Shown here: positions 51,743 through 64,000 of the stretch, in pieces
Layout of the letters: each line of letters opens with the position of its first letter
How positions within the stretch are numbered: position 1 is the stretch's first letter
Assembly: GCA_013399695.1 (NCBI GenBank)
Contig: VXAU01000760.1
Span: 682,001-746,000, forward strand
Reading direction: 5' to 3'
Source of the DNA: Formicarius rufipectus
Taxonomy: Eukaryota > Chordata > Aves > Passeriformes > Formicariidae
DNA: 64,000 bases
The notes under the pieces: generated by a model
What the model was told of the DNA's origin: nothing
What the model saw: only the letters and a program-made list of their open reading frames with translations
Databases searched by the model: none
Program-made: the position numbers and the translations under genes

Positions 51743-54700
51743 CAATATAATTGATGTTCATGGAACGAAAATGGGCACTTATACATTTAGAGTCAGGGAA
51801 TTGCCCAAGCCACAGATTTACTTTGTTTTGTTTTGGTTGACGGGAGTCACCTCTTGAAGCATTTGGAGTGGAAATGGGTGTTTTATGCTGTTGTGAGATT
51901 GTGCTACCCTGTTAGCAAGCAGTGCACAGCTTTGTGGAGGAGGGCTGGTAATTTTAAAACACACTACTGCTTTTCTAAGCATAGAATGTTGAAATAATGT
52001 CTCTTCCTTTCTGTGATGAATTTGTTTATAAAAGTGAAACAGTAACACTGAATGTATAATTATACAAATGGCGTCTATCTTCCTTTTTCACCCTTCTGCT
52101 TTAGGGCAGAGTATAACTCCTGTAAATACTTGAGATTTTATCCCTTATGTCCACCTGTGGAACTGTGGCAATTTGAAGCCAGACTTGTGCTGACTCTGAA
52201 GTGAAGCAAAGACCAAGTGCAGCTGATTTTTCCATAGGTTCTGCCTCAGTGTTAGAGACAGCCCAAACTGGGAGGGCTGACAGGATCACAGTCTGGCCGG
52301 TGCTCGAGCTGTGAGGGTTCAGGAATTGCTTGCAGCAGTTTGCCACACAGTCAAGCAAAAAAGGATGCTGGTTTACTTTAATAGACTGTGCTGTGAAGGG
52401 TCTGGAACTGCTTTATGAGCAGTGATTTCTGCAGCCACGATGAAGTGGAGGTCAGGGGTGTTGTGCTAGCAGTCCTAATGTAAGTCTGTCCTTCCTTGTA
52501 AGACAAACCCCTGAGGCGTTTGTGTCAGAGCTAATAGCTGTCACATCTGGGTTTAGAACAAAAGGAGAAAAACACAAGAAAACAACCAGTATCAGACCTC
52601 AGAATCTTCAGGATTGGTAGGCTGGAGATGGACCCAGGAAAAGAAAACTGTGTCCCCTGTTTTGATGTTTGTTTGCTCTTGGTCTCTTTCTCTTCCATTG
52701 TGGTTTCTGAGTTCGGGCCTCAACTAGCCTGATTTCCTGTGCTGTTTTTTCACCACAAGGCTGGTGCTTTACGTGCATGCTAACAGTTTAACTTACAGGA
52801 TAAATCACCGAGAAAGTTTTCCTCGAGGTCTCTCTTGACAACAAACAACAGCTCTGAGTGCTAGAAATATTTTCTCCCACCAGCAGCTGCAGTGGATGGA
52901 GGTGGAGTGGTTGGCAAGGGTCGGGATCGGCAGCCGCCTTGTGTGTGCCGAGCTGTGCACCAGAGGAGCAGCAGGCAGCTCTGTGGAGCAGGGCTCATGT
53001 TTGTCACACATTGTGTGCTGGCTTGGCTTGCTGGATCAAATGGCAGCTGAATTTTCTTCATCTCCTTGTGCTGCAAGATGGAAACCTTTGCTGCACAGTT
53101 GGAGAAAGGACTCATTCTAAACTGTAATAGTAATTTTTCCAGGTGTTGTAACTGCTATGGATCCCAGAAGACAGACACCTTCCCTCCTGCTGCCAGAGTC
53201 CTCTGTCCTGTAGGTTTGGGGCAATGGGGCACTTGACCAGTTCTGCTCTTTATGTCCTTGTTTAGAAGCAAAAGGCATGGAGGCTCTGCATGGTCTTTGT
53301 GTATTCTGTGTCCCACTGTCCTGGGTTCCAGGCTTGCCTGCCCAGGCTGCTGGCTGCCTCCTTGGGAATTTCCTCACCTGGAGCAGCAGGGTGAGGGAAC
53401 TTTCTTCAAGATGTCTTACTGTTTTCAAGCTATGTGTATTTATTAAGATAAATAATGCATCAGGCTTTTTTTCTGGACTTGTCTTGTGGATGGTAGGAGA
53501 AACAAATTTGAGACACGTTTGGAAGTTTAATGGAATACTCTAATACCTAATTCATATTTTTGTCAGGTTTGCTTACCGTTTCTAGTAGGCACATAGATTA
53601 AAAAGTAGTTCATACCTGCTGAAAAGAGGTATAAACTACTATGAAAACAAGTATACAAGCTTTAACAGTTCTATGCATCTTTAACATAATTGTGTGGCCT
53701 GGACTTTGAAGCAAAAGACTGGGGCCAGATGTGCCCTCAAATTCAGTTTGGCTGTTAACACTCTATACAGTGTGAAGCCTGGACCTGATCAGCAATAGAG
53801 GGAACCTCGTTTGAATGGCAAATGCTTCTGAATTTTTCACATGTTTGAATTCTTAAATGGTATTGGAAAATGACAGTGTTAAAACTCAAAAAATGTTCCA
53901 CTGCTGGCCAGAAACATACTGCGATGTCTCTGATGGATAATTATATCAGAGTTTTGGTTTGGGAAACCCATTGGACAGGGAGACTGGTTGTCTTCCGGCT
54001 CAAATATCACTGGCAGCTCAAAGTTTTATTGCAAATTGTCATTGTTCCCCTCCTGTTTTATGCTTGGGGGCAGATCTATAGAAAAGAGTGGAGAAGTATT
54101 TTCCTTATAGTATTTATAATTCCACACGTTTGTATTTCTCCCATCTCTGTTTATGTAAATGGTCATGGTTCTAAAACGATTTAAAACTTCAGCATTAGAA
54201 ACAAAAGGAGAGCTGATGTTGATAGATTTGTCAGTTAGACTCTTCTAAAATGGAATTATGTTGTTTTTATCTAAAGTCTTCAGTGCTATGCTTTGTCAGA
54301 AAACCTGCAGAGTGGAAAAATGACCTGTGCTAGACTGTGGGCTGTATTTTTGTCTCTGTAAATATTGTCTATAATGCTGTTGACTGAAAATGGGCAGTTT
54401 TCTCCTGTACAACAAGAGGGAATGCAAGTAAGGATACTTTCTTCTTTTTTTCCAGAAGAAAAGGTTGCAGTGGCTGAGGATCTTTCTTCCTACTCTATGC
54501 TGTGTAAAATGGCCAGAGCAGCGCAAAGGGATTGTAAGTGCAGAGGTTGGGGAAGTTTCTGAAGTTCAGAGGTGTAGGATGGCAACACAGCTAGATTCAA
54601 GTGTGTTGTAAGGGATGTGTCAGTCTGGCTGTGGTCCTGCTGCCTCACACTAAGGGCAAGAGACAGAATTTAGGACCCTGTCAGTGTTAATTGTATGGGT

Positions 54701-57700
54701 TAGTCCTTAGGTCAGCTTAGGAACAGAAGGTTGCAAGTGTACCTGAGGAGCTGCTTTCTTTTTCCCCTTAAGTTTGGTGTAGTACATGAGAAACCAGTTA
54801 CTGGGCAAGCACAGACTTTCCAGTACATTGGAACATCTGTGATTGGCTGTGGAAGCCTGACGGTGGGACTTTTCAAGATGTTTCAACTATTTATCCTTGA
54901 GTTAACTTGAATAAACCAAACTGAAATGGAATTAAAAAGCTGGCTGCTAAGATGCCATCTGTAATCTCTGAAATTTTCTTGACAGTGATTTTTACTTTGC
55001 AATTGAAGGCTTGTAAATTGATGTGTTTTTTTTTCAATAAAAAAACCCTTTGTTTTACTTTGATCTTTTTAAAATTTATTTTTATTTTCACTTACTAAAA
55101 GTCTGTGTTGAGAGAGGAGGGCTAAAACTATAGTGGGAAAGCATCTCTTTTTACAAGCTGTTTGGCTTGTGGCTGGCATCAGTAAGAGACTGTCCTCTCA
55201 GCCTGCCTGCTCCAGGCACAATTGTGTAGCCCCTCTCAGGCAGGTCCCGCAGCTTCCTCTCTGCTTTGGAGTTTGTTTTCCTAAATACTTTGATGCTTTG
55301 ATCAGTGACTCAGGCCTGTCTTTCAATAAAAAGTGTTTTGGTATCCACTACTGCTTTTTAGGATGTCAGCCTCTGCCCCAGCAGGGTGCTAGTTCCTGTG
55401 CAAAGTGTGAAGAGGTGTTTTGTGGTTTTTTTGGGGTTTTTTTTTAAATACTTTTGCTGCCTTGATCATTCTGGCTGGGATGTTGGTGCTTCAGCATGTC
55501 TGGAAATGACATTTTGCCGTTCCAGTAATAATTTCCCTCTACTTTCCATCATCTGATCTTGCACTGGAGGTTTTGGTTTTAAAGATGAGTCACTGGAAAC
55601 AGAAATCGGGATCCTCCACTCGGAAAAGTAGTAGAGTTTTATTTTATTGGCTCGAGTGCTGCAGGCAGCTCTTGTTTTATGAGGATGGTGTGGGCACCAC
55701 ATGCCTCACTGGAGTGTTTGGGGCTTAGCCTGGAGTCCTCGCCGTGGTTTCCTCGGGCTCCTGCTGTGGCACAGCCCTGGGGCTGTGGGTGCTTGGGTGG
55801 TCCAGTGCCGCTGGCTCACAGGGATGTGCAGGTGGGATCAGAGGTGGTTCCCACCTGCTGAGGGGGTGGAGCATCCCTGCTCAGCCTTTCCACTCCGGGA
55901 AGCTGGAGCTGTGGTGCTGCAGAGACCAGCAGGGGCATGAGGGGAGCCGGCACATGCTAAGTCTGAAACAAGAATGTCACCTCCTGGCTGTTTCTGGGCA
56001 CGATACCGTATCCTCACCATCTCCCTAAGGTGCATTCCTTACCATCCCTTGCAGTTCTGTACCAAGAAACAGCAATGAGTCATGTTTCATATTTTAAAAA
56101 TGTAATTTCTTTATAGGGAGAAAAAGAGTTTTGCATTTTGGCATATACTATATTTAAAAAGCTGCAGTTTTAGAATTCTTGATGTAGAGAACTTGTTTTT
56201 GTCATGTGTTACCAGCATATGAAATTAAAAGGAGACCAGATATCTTCTTTCCTTAATTTTGCCTTCAAGCACAAAAGCATGGCAGATTTTCAGTCCTGAC
56301 AAGTCTCTCTGGGTTTTCTGAAAGTACTAATTTCATCTGAATTTAAGATTAAAGGGAAAAATGACCCATAAATAACATATCCAGGGCTTTGTAAATTGTA
56401 GTAGTGAATGAAGGGAACTAACTGTAAATATAGAGTTTTTTGTTAGAGGTTTTTTATAGTGTAACTTGAGAATTAAATAACTTTTTTTTGTGATTCTCAG
56501 AAGTGGTTGTATAATGTTCTCATCCAGAAATGAACTCTTGAAGGGAGAGGAGACATGATGAGTACATGGGAATGATACTATGGGACAGTCTTTCTTTCTC
56601 CCAGAAAATAGAGCAATTGTTTCAAAATACCTGTTTTAAATATAGGTCACGTTATGTTACTTGAAACAGGTTTTGACTGGTAGAAGTTACATGTCAGGTT
56701 ACAGAATTTCATAATTCTTCTTTAAATATAAACTCTGACTTCATCCATGATAGTTGACCTGTATTTAAGCAGAATTAATATGAACTCTTACAGCATGTGT
56801 CTGAAGGCTACTGTGTGGTTGATTCTGTAGGAGTAGGTCAGGTGATTTATTTATGTTTTAGCAAATTCTATTCTTAATCTACTTCTCTGCCCTTCGTTTT
56901 TCACAGCTCTCTAATGCTGAGTCAGGCTGCCTTCTAGGCCACTGCTGGCGTGGCTTGGAATAGCACGTCTCTTCTTTAAGCCAAAAAATTTGCTCCCGGC
57001 ATTTTTCCATACATTAGTTGTATACTGTGCTAAACTGTGTTTTAACAACTGAAATGTTGTTTTTAAATTTAGACATTTGTAGAAATAGCAAAGTTTTCTT
57101 TCTAATGTGCGGCTGTTACATTCTTTATAACTGGTGATTGAGTGTTAGTCCGTGCAGGTGAAATCTGCACAACATAAAGCCCCAATTCTCACAGGAATAT
57201 GGTCCCTTCATGTGGGGTTTGCATTCTCGCCCTTCTCTGGGGTTTTTAGGAGAGCAGATTGCAGTGTAGGGTCCAGTCCCCACAGCCCCTGGCTGCCAGG
57301 GATCTCTGGGAGATGGGCTTTGCTGTAGGGCTGCCCTCCCTTGTTTCATGTTACAAAAGAAAACCTGGATGTCTTGTGCTAAGAAGGTAGAGACAGCCGT
57401 GTCACCTGCTTTGTTCTTATATGAGCTCTATGTTAATCTTTTGTTGACCACTCTGATGTTAGACTAGTTTTCTGTGAATTCACAATCAATTCACTCTCTA
57501 TTACCTTTATCCCTCTTACTTTACTTTTATCAAAGCCTTTAGAACAACTGTCTCTTAATTGCAAATGGATTAATCGCACATTAATCATTTGCTGTCCTTT
57601 GAGATTTGTGTTCTGCATCTTCATGAGAGGATGTTTTGACCCAAATCTCTCTTCCCTCCTTGTTCAGTGAGCAGTTTCAACTGGACAGAACCAGGAAAAC

Positions 57701-60700
57701 TGCCTTAACATCAGTGGGTGTAATGCAGTCACGTTTGCCCTGTTTCTAGGCCATGTGCAGCCTTCAGGAAAGCATAGAGAACTACTTAAACTTTTTTTTG
57801 ATGATAGGTTTGTTTTTCTGAGCAGTACTTTGTGCCTGCCTTAATCCCCACTGTGCTGCTGCAAATTGAGTTGAAAACCATCGGGTTTATGGATGTGCTA
57901 CTTTGCCTGTGTGTATCTGAAACAGAGATGCTTAATATTCTTCATATAGTTGTTGTTCCTGTCTGTTCTAAGTCCTTTTAATTTTTCTTTTGCAAGTTAT
58001 CTTTCAGGAAGTTTTGTTCTTTTATCTGTGCTTTTGCTGGGCTTTCATTGCTGAAACGATACAGTGACTGACTCAATCCAGTCTCTTCATTTGTGAAGAT
58101 TTTTAAAAAACTTATTATTTGTTTTTGGATTTGTGGAGTTTCTGTGATTAATAAGGTTTCTTAAACTGTACTGATTTTGAAGATTTTAATGCCTACAGGC
58201 AATTTTTATTGCTGCTTTTTTTATACAAGTAGTTGCTGTTCCTAAAGTTATTTGCCTCAACTTTTCAAACCTCACTCACTGAGAGAAAAGCAGTGCTTGC
58301 ACATACTAAATGGCATTGTGGTTTAATTTAAATGAGTCAGGGTCTAAGTAGTTAGTATTGAAAAGACTCAGGCTTTTGTGGACTGGCTGCAGTGAAATAT
58401 GAAGTCTTGGAAAGTGGAAGTGATCTTTATGATTTTTGTGAGATGGTTGGATTAAAAGAGCTGGAAACGTATGTGGTGTAATTTTGGGTTTACCAACTGT
58501 TCACATTAATGCTGAATGAAGACAGGAAATAAGATTCACCATCTTGCCTTAAGCTGTTTTATGGCAAGAGTCCTAAAGATACCAGTAATTCTCTGATCCA
58601 GACGATACTGTTCTGAATTTCTGAGATTAATGACTACGTCTGTCATGGCAGGCTTTCCCCACACAAAAATCTGTCAGGTTCTACTGTATTAAACATGTTG
58701 TTTCAGGGTTTGCTGCTGTCAAATCCATGGCTGCTTTCTGTGCCCTGGTGCTGACAAGGACAAACAAGTGAGCTGGCTTGGCTTGGGTAAGCAGTGGCAT
58801 ATGGTGTTGAGATCCCTTCCCTGAGCAGGTCAGTTTGTGGACAGAAAACAGTTGGGATTAGATGTGAAACATAGAAGTGCTAATTTAATGCAGTACTGAA
58901 AATATTGATTTGAATTTGTAAGGCTTTTTATCTTGGAAGGACACTGCTATAGAGAAGTGCCAGATGTCTGTGGATTGTGTCTGACTGATGACATTAACAT
59001 ATTAAACAGTTTGTGTGCCCTGTGCCTTCACAGGGGTTGTGGCTGAGCTGCAGACAGGGGGTGTTTCTCTGCCTTTGGGGTGGCAGCCCTTTGAGAGACA
59101 GAGATCACTGCCTCTGACCCAGGTGTGCAGATGCCTTTGCCAAGGAGAACGTGTAGTCTGTTGCAGCCCCAAAAGCTGCTGACTTGGTGCTTTGATGCCA
59201 GGGGAGCAATGCTTGGTGGGCAGAGCAGAGGTGAGCTTTTAAGTCCTTTTATTGCATTGCTTTACCTATGTATTTTGTGATTTCTGTTTCAATAAGTGGA
59301 TATTCTAGTAAATGCCCCAGTTGACATGAATATCAGAAGACATTCTGAGTATTTTGGAATGCTGTCTCAGGAGAACCCTAAGGAAAAGACTCAGTGACGT
59401 GCACCTGAAGCTGGGGATGACTATATGCTTCTATTATTTGGTCTTTCAAAGGGTGAAAATCCATTTTATCCAGGATGATAGAAAACAGTAGAGCACACTT
59501 CCCCCTCCTATCATTTGAGGAGTGAGAGCTTAGTGAATTCTAGCCGCAGAGATCCCTGTGGAAGATGTGAAATGTTAGCAGCAGATTGCTGGGTAACAGA
59601 ACAGGAGCAACTGTTGAACTGCCTTGAACTTTGCTGTATAGGGCATGGTTTTGTGTCATTCTCAGCTGCTGTAGATGAAAGGATCACTGAAGCCAGAGGA
59701 TTTGTAGTCCATGTTCCTGAGAAAATACTTTTTGCTGTGTTTTCTTCTGCTGTGCTGAACACTTAATGTACTTGGCCGTTCTTATGGTGTTCAGTTCACA
59801 TGTGAAATCTGCCAGGCATCCTTTTTTTTTTCAGTCATGTTGCAATCACTGCTGCACAGCATCCCACTCCAGTATTTGTGAGAATCATACAGGACAAAAA
59901 AACCAGCATATAGAACAAAAGGGAAAAACAGAGCTTCCCTCCTCCCAGCAAAGGATGGCAGTGGCACTCAGCAGCTACCTTTTCTTGTTGATCTTTATTT
60001 TGAGGGAATACTGTAGAACAGGGAAGAGTTGTCAGCAGTTGCTGAACACAGCTGATAAAAGCTGGTTTGAAAATCTGTTCCAGGACAATTCAGCTGGATT
60101 AGTTCATTAATCAGTTGCTGAGTTGTGTAGACAGAAGCAGGACAGAGCTTTAAAATCTTACTGTAGCGCTCATGAATCTTGTTAGTTAAGTAGCAATGGC
60201 TGGATCTACTGTTGTTACAAAAACCATGTGCCCAGGCCACAAAACCTCACCCTATTTAGCCTTTGTGTATTTAAGCCTTGTTTGGTGGCCCCCAGGACAC
60301 TGATTTGATAGAGCTGAAGTCACCTCACAAGCCAAGGAGATGTGGCAGCTCTGTGGACACAGCCATAGGAGGGACTTCATTCAGAGCGTTGTGGCTGATG
60401 GTGTTTGGTGCCCTTCTCATTCCTGAACCCCACTGATCCTGGGGTGGGCAGGGGACCAGCGTGACTCCCTCAGCATATGCAGTGATGGGGCTTCTTTTGC
60501 AGCTCGTCCCTAAACAACCAGCAGCAGGAGCAAGATCTGACTTGAGTGATATGTTTATAGAGCAGGAAATCTGTCTGCTTGTCTTGATGTCTAGGAGGAA
60601 CCTCCCCCAGCCCCTTCAGACCGACTGCAGAGCCAAGCAGTGAGGTAATTAGTGACAAGCTGGAAGGGAAAGCTCTACTATGCTTGTATATTTATTTCAA

Positions 60701-62258
60701 AGAAAGTGGCATATTTATTTGGTGAAAGTATAAATCTTTTCCGTGGAGAACATTATAGAGCTTCAGTGTAGTAGGAAAACAGGATAAAATACAGAGAGTA
60801 ATTTTTCACTTTGGGAGGAGAAGTGGAAAATGATTGTCATCTCTAGAGCTTGAAAAGACTCAGATATGCCGTCAGCATTGCTGTGTTATTGCTGTCAGGC
60901 TGAAAATCCTGGAAGCTATTTAAGCAGTGCCATATGCCCTTCTGAATTGTCCAGTGAAAAACAGTGGGGGAGAACCTCTAAAACTATAAAGGTCTTTTCA
61001 GAGCCACATCTGGACTTAATAAATGCAAGCACCCATTGTATAATTTAATGCATCTGCTTAAATTAGTTCTCCAACACAATAGTACAAGGCCTGCCATGTC
61101 GTGTTTGGTGCAAAAAGGATTTTCTTAATATATTTATTTACCTTGTGCAAGTGCAATTGGGACCTTGTAAAAAAATCAGTAAAGCATGCAGCTAATGCAG
61201 CTGGAAATAGGAAAGCTTGTTCTCTGCAATGCTGGTGTGAGTTGTTTAAAGCTGGTAAACTTCCAGACATGGTGATTGTGTGTAGTTCTCTATCTTTGAA
61301 CATGAATACACAGACAAGGCAATCTAGACTATTTCCCTGAGTCTGATATGAAGTAAGGCCCTGGGTCAGTATCTGCAAGTTATGGTGCTCTGGGCAAGGC
61401 AAAATGAGGAGGAACTTTAAAGAAGTTCACAGCTTGTGAGGCAGAAAATAGGCAAATACCCCACTCCTGGACAGGGGTGGAAGTTTGTCTGTTTCTGTCC
61501 AAGTCTGTGAAAAACAGCTAAGAAAAGCAACTGTTTTGTAGTAGCTCTCAGTTGTCCATAGGGAAATTTACATCTCCAATGGAAAACTGTAGAGATCTGA
61601 AATCGAAGAAAGTTGCAAATTCAGCTAGCATTAGACTGAAGAATATGCTTTTGGTTGGATTTCATGTGAGAAAATGACATCAGTATAGATTAGAAAAGGT
61701 AAAATGCACTTACAAGTTGTAGCTACATTCATATTATGATTGTACTGGGGAGAAAGAAGGGACTGTGAGTCATACTGGGTTTGTATGTGTAGAGTTCCAT
61801 TGTGCTTGTGCATGGCAGGAGAGCACTGTGAAGTCCTTAGTTTTTTCCTCATATCCCAATATATGTGATTCTCTTCAAAACATGTACATTTAAAAAAACC
61901 CAGATACTTCAGTGCTCATAATTGTTTCCCCTCAGTCAGATCTGACTTCCACTAGATTAGCTGAGGTACGTCTGCAACCTTCAGTCCTCCCTGAGTTCCC
62001 ATTTTCTGTCAGTAAACCTGTGATATACATGATGTTTCCAAAAACTTTTTTTTTCTATACTTTAAAGAGAGAAGTGGCATTTTTACTTACTCGAATAGTT
62101 AAAAGTGGCTCAGACTTGTAGAGGGGGAATTGCCCTGTAGTACAGAGGGGTAATTGGAAAAAAAATAATCCAAGATTAAGGGGCTAGTTAAAAAATACTG
62201 GAAAATGGAAAACTTTTGGTTGCACTTCTTTAGATTTCTTATTTCCAGTAGATGTACC

Positions 62259-62403
62259 CCAAGGTTAGCTCAGCTGGTTAGAACTTGGTGCTAATAGTGC
62301 CCAGGTTGTGGGTTCAAACCCCATACGGGCCATTCACATAAGAGTTGAACTCAGTGATCCTCCTTGGTCCCTTCCAACTCAGAACATGGTGTGATTCTGT
62401 GAT
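62259..62403 (+). mobile_element. tRNA-Ile-derived SINE with CR1-like tail (TguSINE1-like)
   Basis: The first 74 bases (62259-62332) read as a tRNA-Ile(AAT). They hold a D-arm/A box (ggttagctcagctggtta), an anticodon loop gctaata, a T-arm/B box (gggttcaaacccc) and tacgggcca at the 3' end. The acceptor stem no longer pairs (ccaa against the expected ggcc) and the anticodon arm has mutations, so it is not a working tRNA gene. It continues directly into a CR1-type 3' end (tgatcctccttggtccct, then gtgattctgtga at 62392-62403). The structure matches the zebra finch SINE family as I remember it and marks the genome as songbird. It sits in sense orientation in the PXYLP1 intron. Confidence 0.88.
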
Positions 62404-64000
62404 ATGTCCATCTCAGCCTTGGACAGGTGGTTTTCCTCTGGTTACAAATTAAGCAGTGGCAGGCAAACCAAAAGAGAGCATTTGTTTTATTGTTTATTTG
62501 TTTCACTGGGAGCTGAATAATAGCGAGCAGCTGTAGCTGGTACTTAGTTGTGTTGTCTGCTGTGATTTTTCCTCTAACAATGTCCTTGACAGTCTTTAAA
62601 AGACAGCTGAGATGCCTTTATTTCTAAGTAATTATTGACAGCAAATGTGGCACGGGCTGATGTTTTCTAGCAGTCAGCTTGATGATGATGAGTTAATGCT
62701 GGAGCTGAGGAGCATTAGCACAGCAGCCGTGTGTTTGCTCCAGAGGGCCATGGGGAGCCCTGCTGGCTCCCCTCTGGGTTTTGCTGCTCTGAGGGTGCCC
62801 ACTGCAGAATGATTTTCTGCTGAAGAACAGGTGAGGCAATGCTGAAGTTGTCTCTTTGTCTCTGAAGAGTATCTGTTTATCCTAAATCTGAATTCAAATT
62901 GCCTGTGAGTATTTCTCCAGCTGGAGGAGATTGGATCCTCATGTTGGCTGCCCTGCTCCCAATCTCCAGCGTGTTTTGGGGTGAAGACTGACTGTAGCTG
63001 AGTTGTCCAGATGGAGGAAGGACAGCAAGGGACCTGGTGATTCAGGCTCTGTGGTGGCTGAGTCTGCAAGGGTAAAAGGAAAGGGAAATCCATCTCTTGT
63101 CTTTATTAAATCACGAGAAGTAATTGAGGGAAGAAATGAGACTAACTTCTGTGTTGTGACTTTGAAACAGTAGATGTAGTTTAAGAAATATGAGGAAATA
63201 AAAACATGACACTTAACAGAATTTTAAAGTGGCATTTTTTACGTATTGACCCAAGGAATGCAGACATTCATCCTGCAAAGACTATGGACACATGTCCCCC
63301 ATCCACCCCGCTCACCAACTTGGTGAATATAATAAAGTCCTCTCAGCAGTTTAAAATTCATATGTAAGAGTTCAAAGTAGGATGTTGTGTTTCACAAGTC
63401 TGCTGCAGGATTCCTCTTGGTCTTCAGAAGTAATTGTTATTCTTGCTGTAGGATGGGACTATGTTTATGTTCACTTGATAGGATGGATACAACTGTTGTT
63501 GGGCCTTAACTTCTGCTATCAGAATGTGCCGTGCTGAAGGCTATGGCAGCACTCTGAGGTTCTGCAGTGTGGAATGCGGGTACTCAAGGCTGCCCTAGCA
63601 AGCCTTCTTAAGCACTTTTGATTAGAAGCACTAGCTTGAAAGGAATATTTATTCAATGATGTCTGCTGCTTGGCTACTACACTTAAATACTCTCTGTGAA
63701 TATTTTTAAGTTTGTCCTAGAACTTGACACCTAGGGTGCTGGCAAGAGGATGGTGCTGTTAAGTCAACGGGCTCCTTGAAAAGTCTCTAAACTATTACAA
63801 TCTCCCTTACAGAAGAAAGGGAGCAATCCAGAAACTGAATAGGCCCAGTAGGTATATGTGCCTGAGCATGTCACAGTCCATAACTCACCACTAGTGCTGA
63901 ATGTTTGCAAACTGTTGGAAACTCAGAATAAGGGATCTGTAGTCTCTGTTCTCTCTTTGCTCACATTTGACTGCTCAGTGGGCACTGTGAAGTTGGAAGT

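Larger units (their letters stand above)
49453..64000 (+). other. PXYLP1: PXYLP1 intron following the first coding exon, running off the window
   Basis: The intron begins at the consensus donor after the first coding exon. No frame to its right resembles the phosphatase domain (no RHG motif block), so the next coding exon lies past the edge. The intron carries a 25-base tandem duplication at 49731-49780, a CR1 LINE at about 51258-51742 and a tRNA-derived SINE at 62259-62403. A GC-richer stretch at 55680-56040 has frames open on both strands but no family resemblance. I see no other gene in it. Confidence 0.7.

Noticed and set aside
62259..62332. A functional tRNA-Ile gene
   Set aside because: The acceptor stem does not pair and the unit continues into a CR1-type tail, so it is the head of a SINE.

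Overview
The window is vertebrate nuclear DNA, almost certainly from a songbird. It is AT-rich and gene-sparse, and almost every open frame is short with no recognisable protein. It carries three CR1 (chicken repeat 1) LINE fragments. The lineage clue is a tRNA-Ile-headed SINE with a CR1-like tail at 62259-62403, which matches my memory of TguSINE1, a family described from zebra finch. The annotation was made by reading; no alignment or database search was run.

The one gene I recognise is PXYLP1 (2-phosphoxylose phosphatase 1, formerly ACPL2), on the + strand. Its first coding exon is at 49318-49452. It has a splice acceptor, two short overlapping upstream ORFs, an ATG at 49374, 26 codons of a signal-anchor, and a consensus donor at 49453. 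The catalytic exons are not in the window, so the intron after 49452 runs past the right edge (more than 14.5 kb). About 14 kb upstream is a CpG island (about 34220-35430), broken by a 467-base assembly gap (34829-35295). Its left part is a C-rich minisatellite of about 16 degenerate units. The island is the best candidate for the PXYLP1 promoter and untranslated first exon, which would make 35.4-49.3 kb the 5' UTR intron. That link is inference.

Region by region: 1-34.2 kb lies upstream of the presumed promoter. It holds microsatellites, a CpG-enriched patch at 12.9-13.4 kb, an old CR1 on the minus strand at 20.67-21.68 kb with degraded reverse-transcriptase code, and two candidate exons supported only by splice signals and open frames (6689-6878 on +, 24086-24247 on -). 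In mammals SPSB4 lies upstream of PXYLP1, but I see no SPSB4 coding exon. 34.2-35.4 kb is the CpG island, minisatellite and gap. 35.4-49.3 kb is presumed intron, with a CR1 at 46.40-46.64 kb. 49.3-49.5 kb is the coding exon. 49.5-64 kb is intron with a CR1 at 51.26-51.74 kb and the SINE at 62.26 kb.

I found no CRISPR array, no functional tRNA or rRNA gene, and no convincing novel multi-gene system. The items most worth a second look are the minisatellite inside the promoter island, the paired upstream ORFs before the PXYLP1 start, and the unidentified 162-base symmetric candidate exon on the minus strand.
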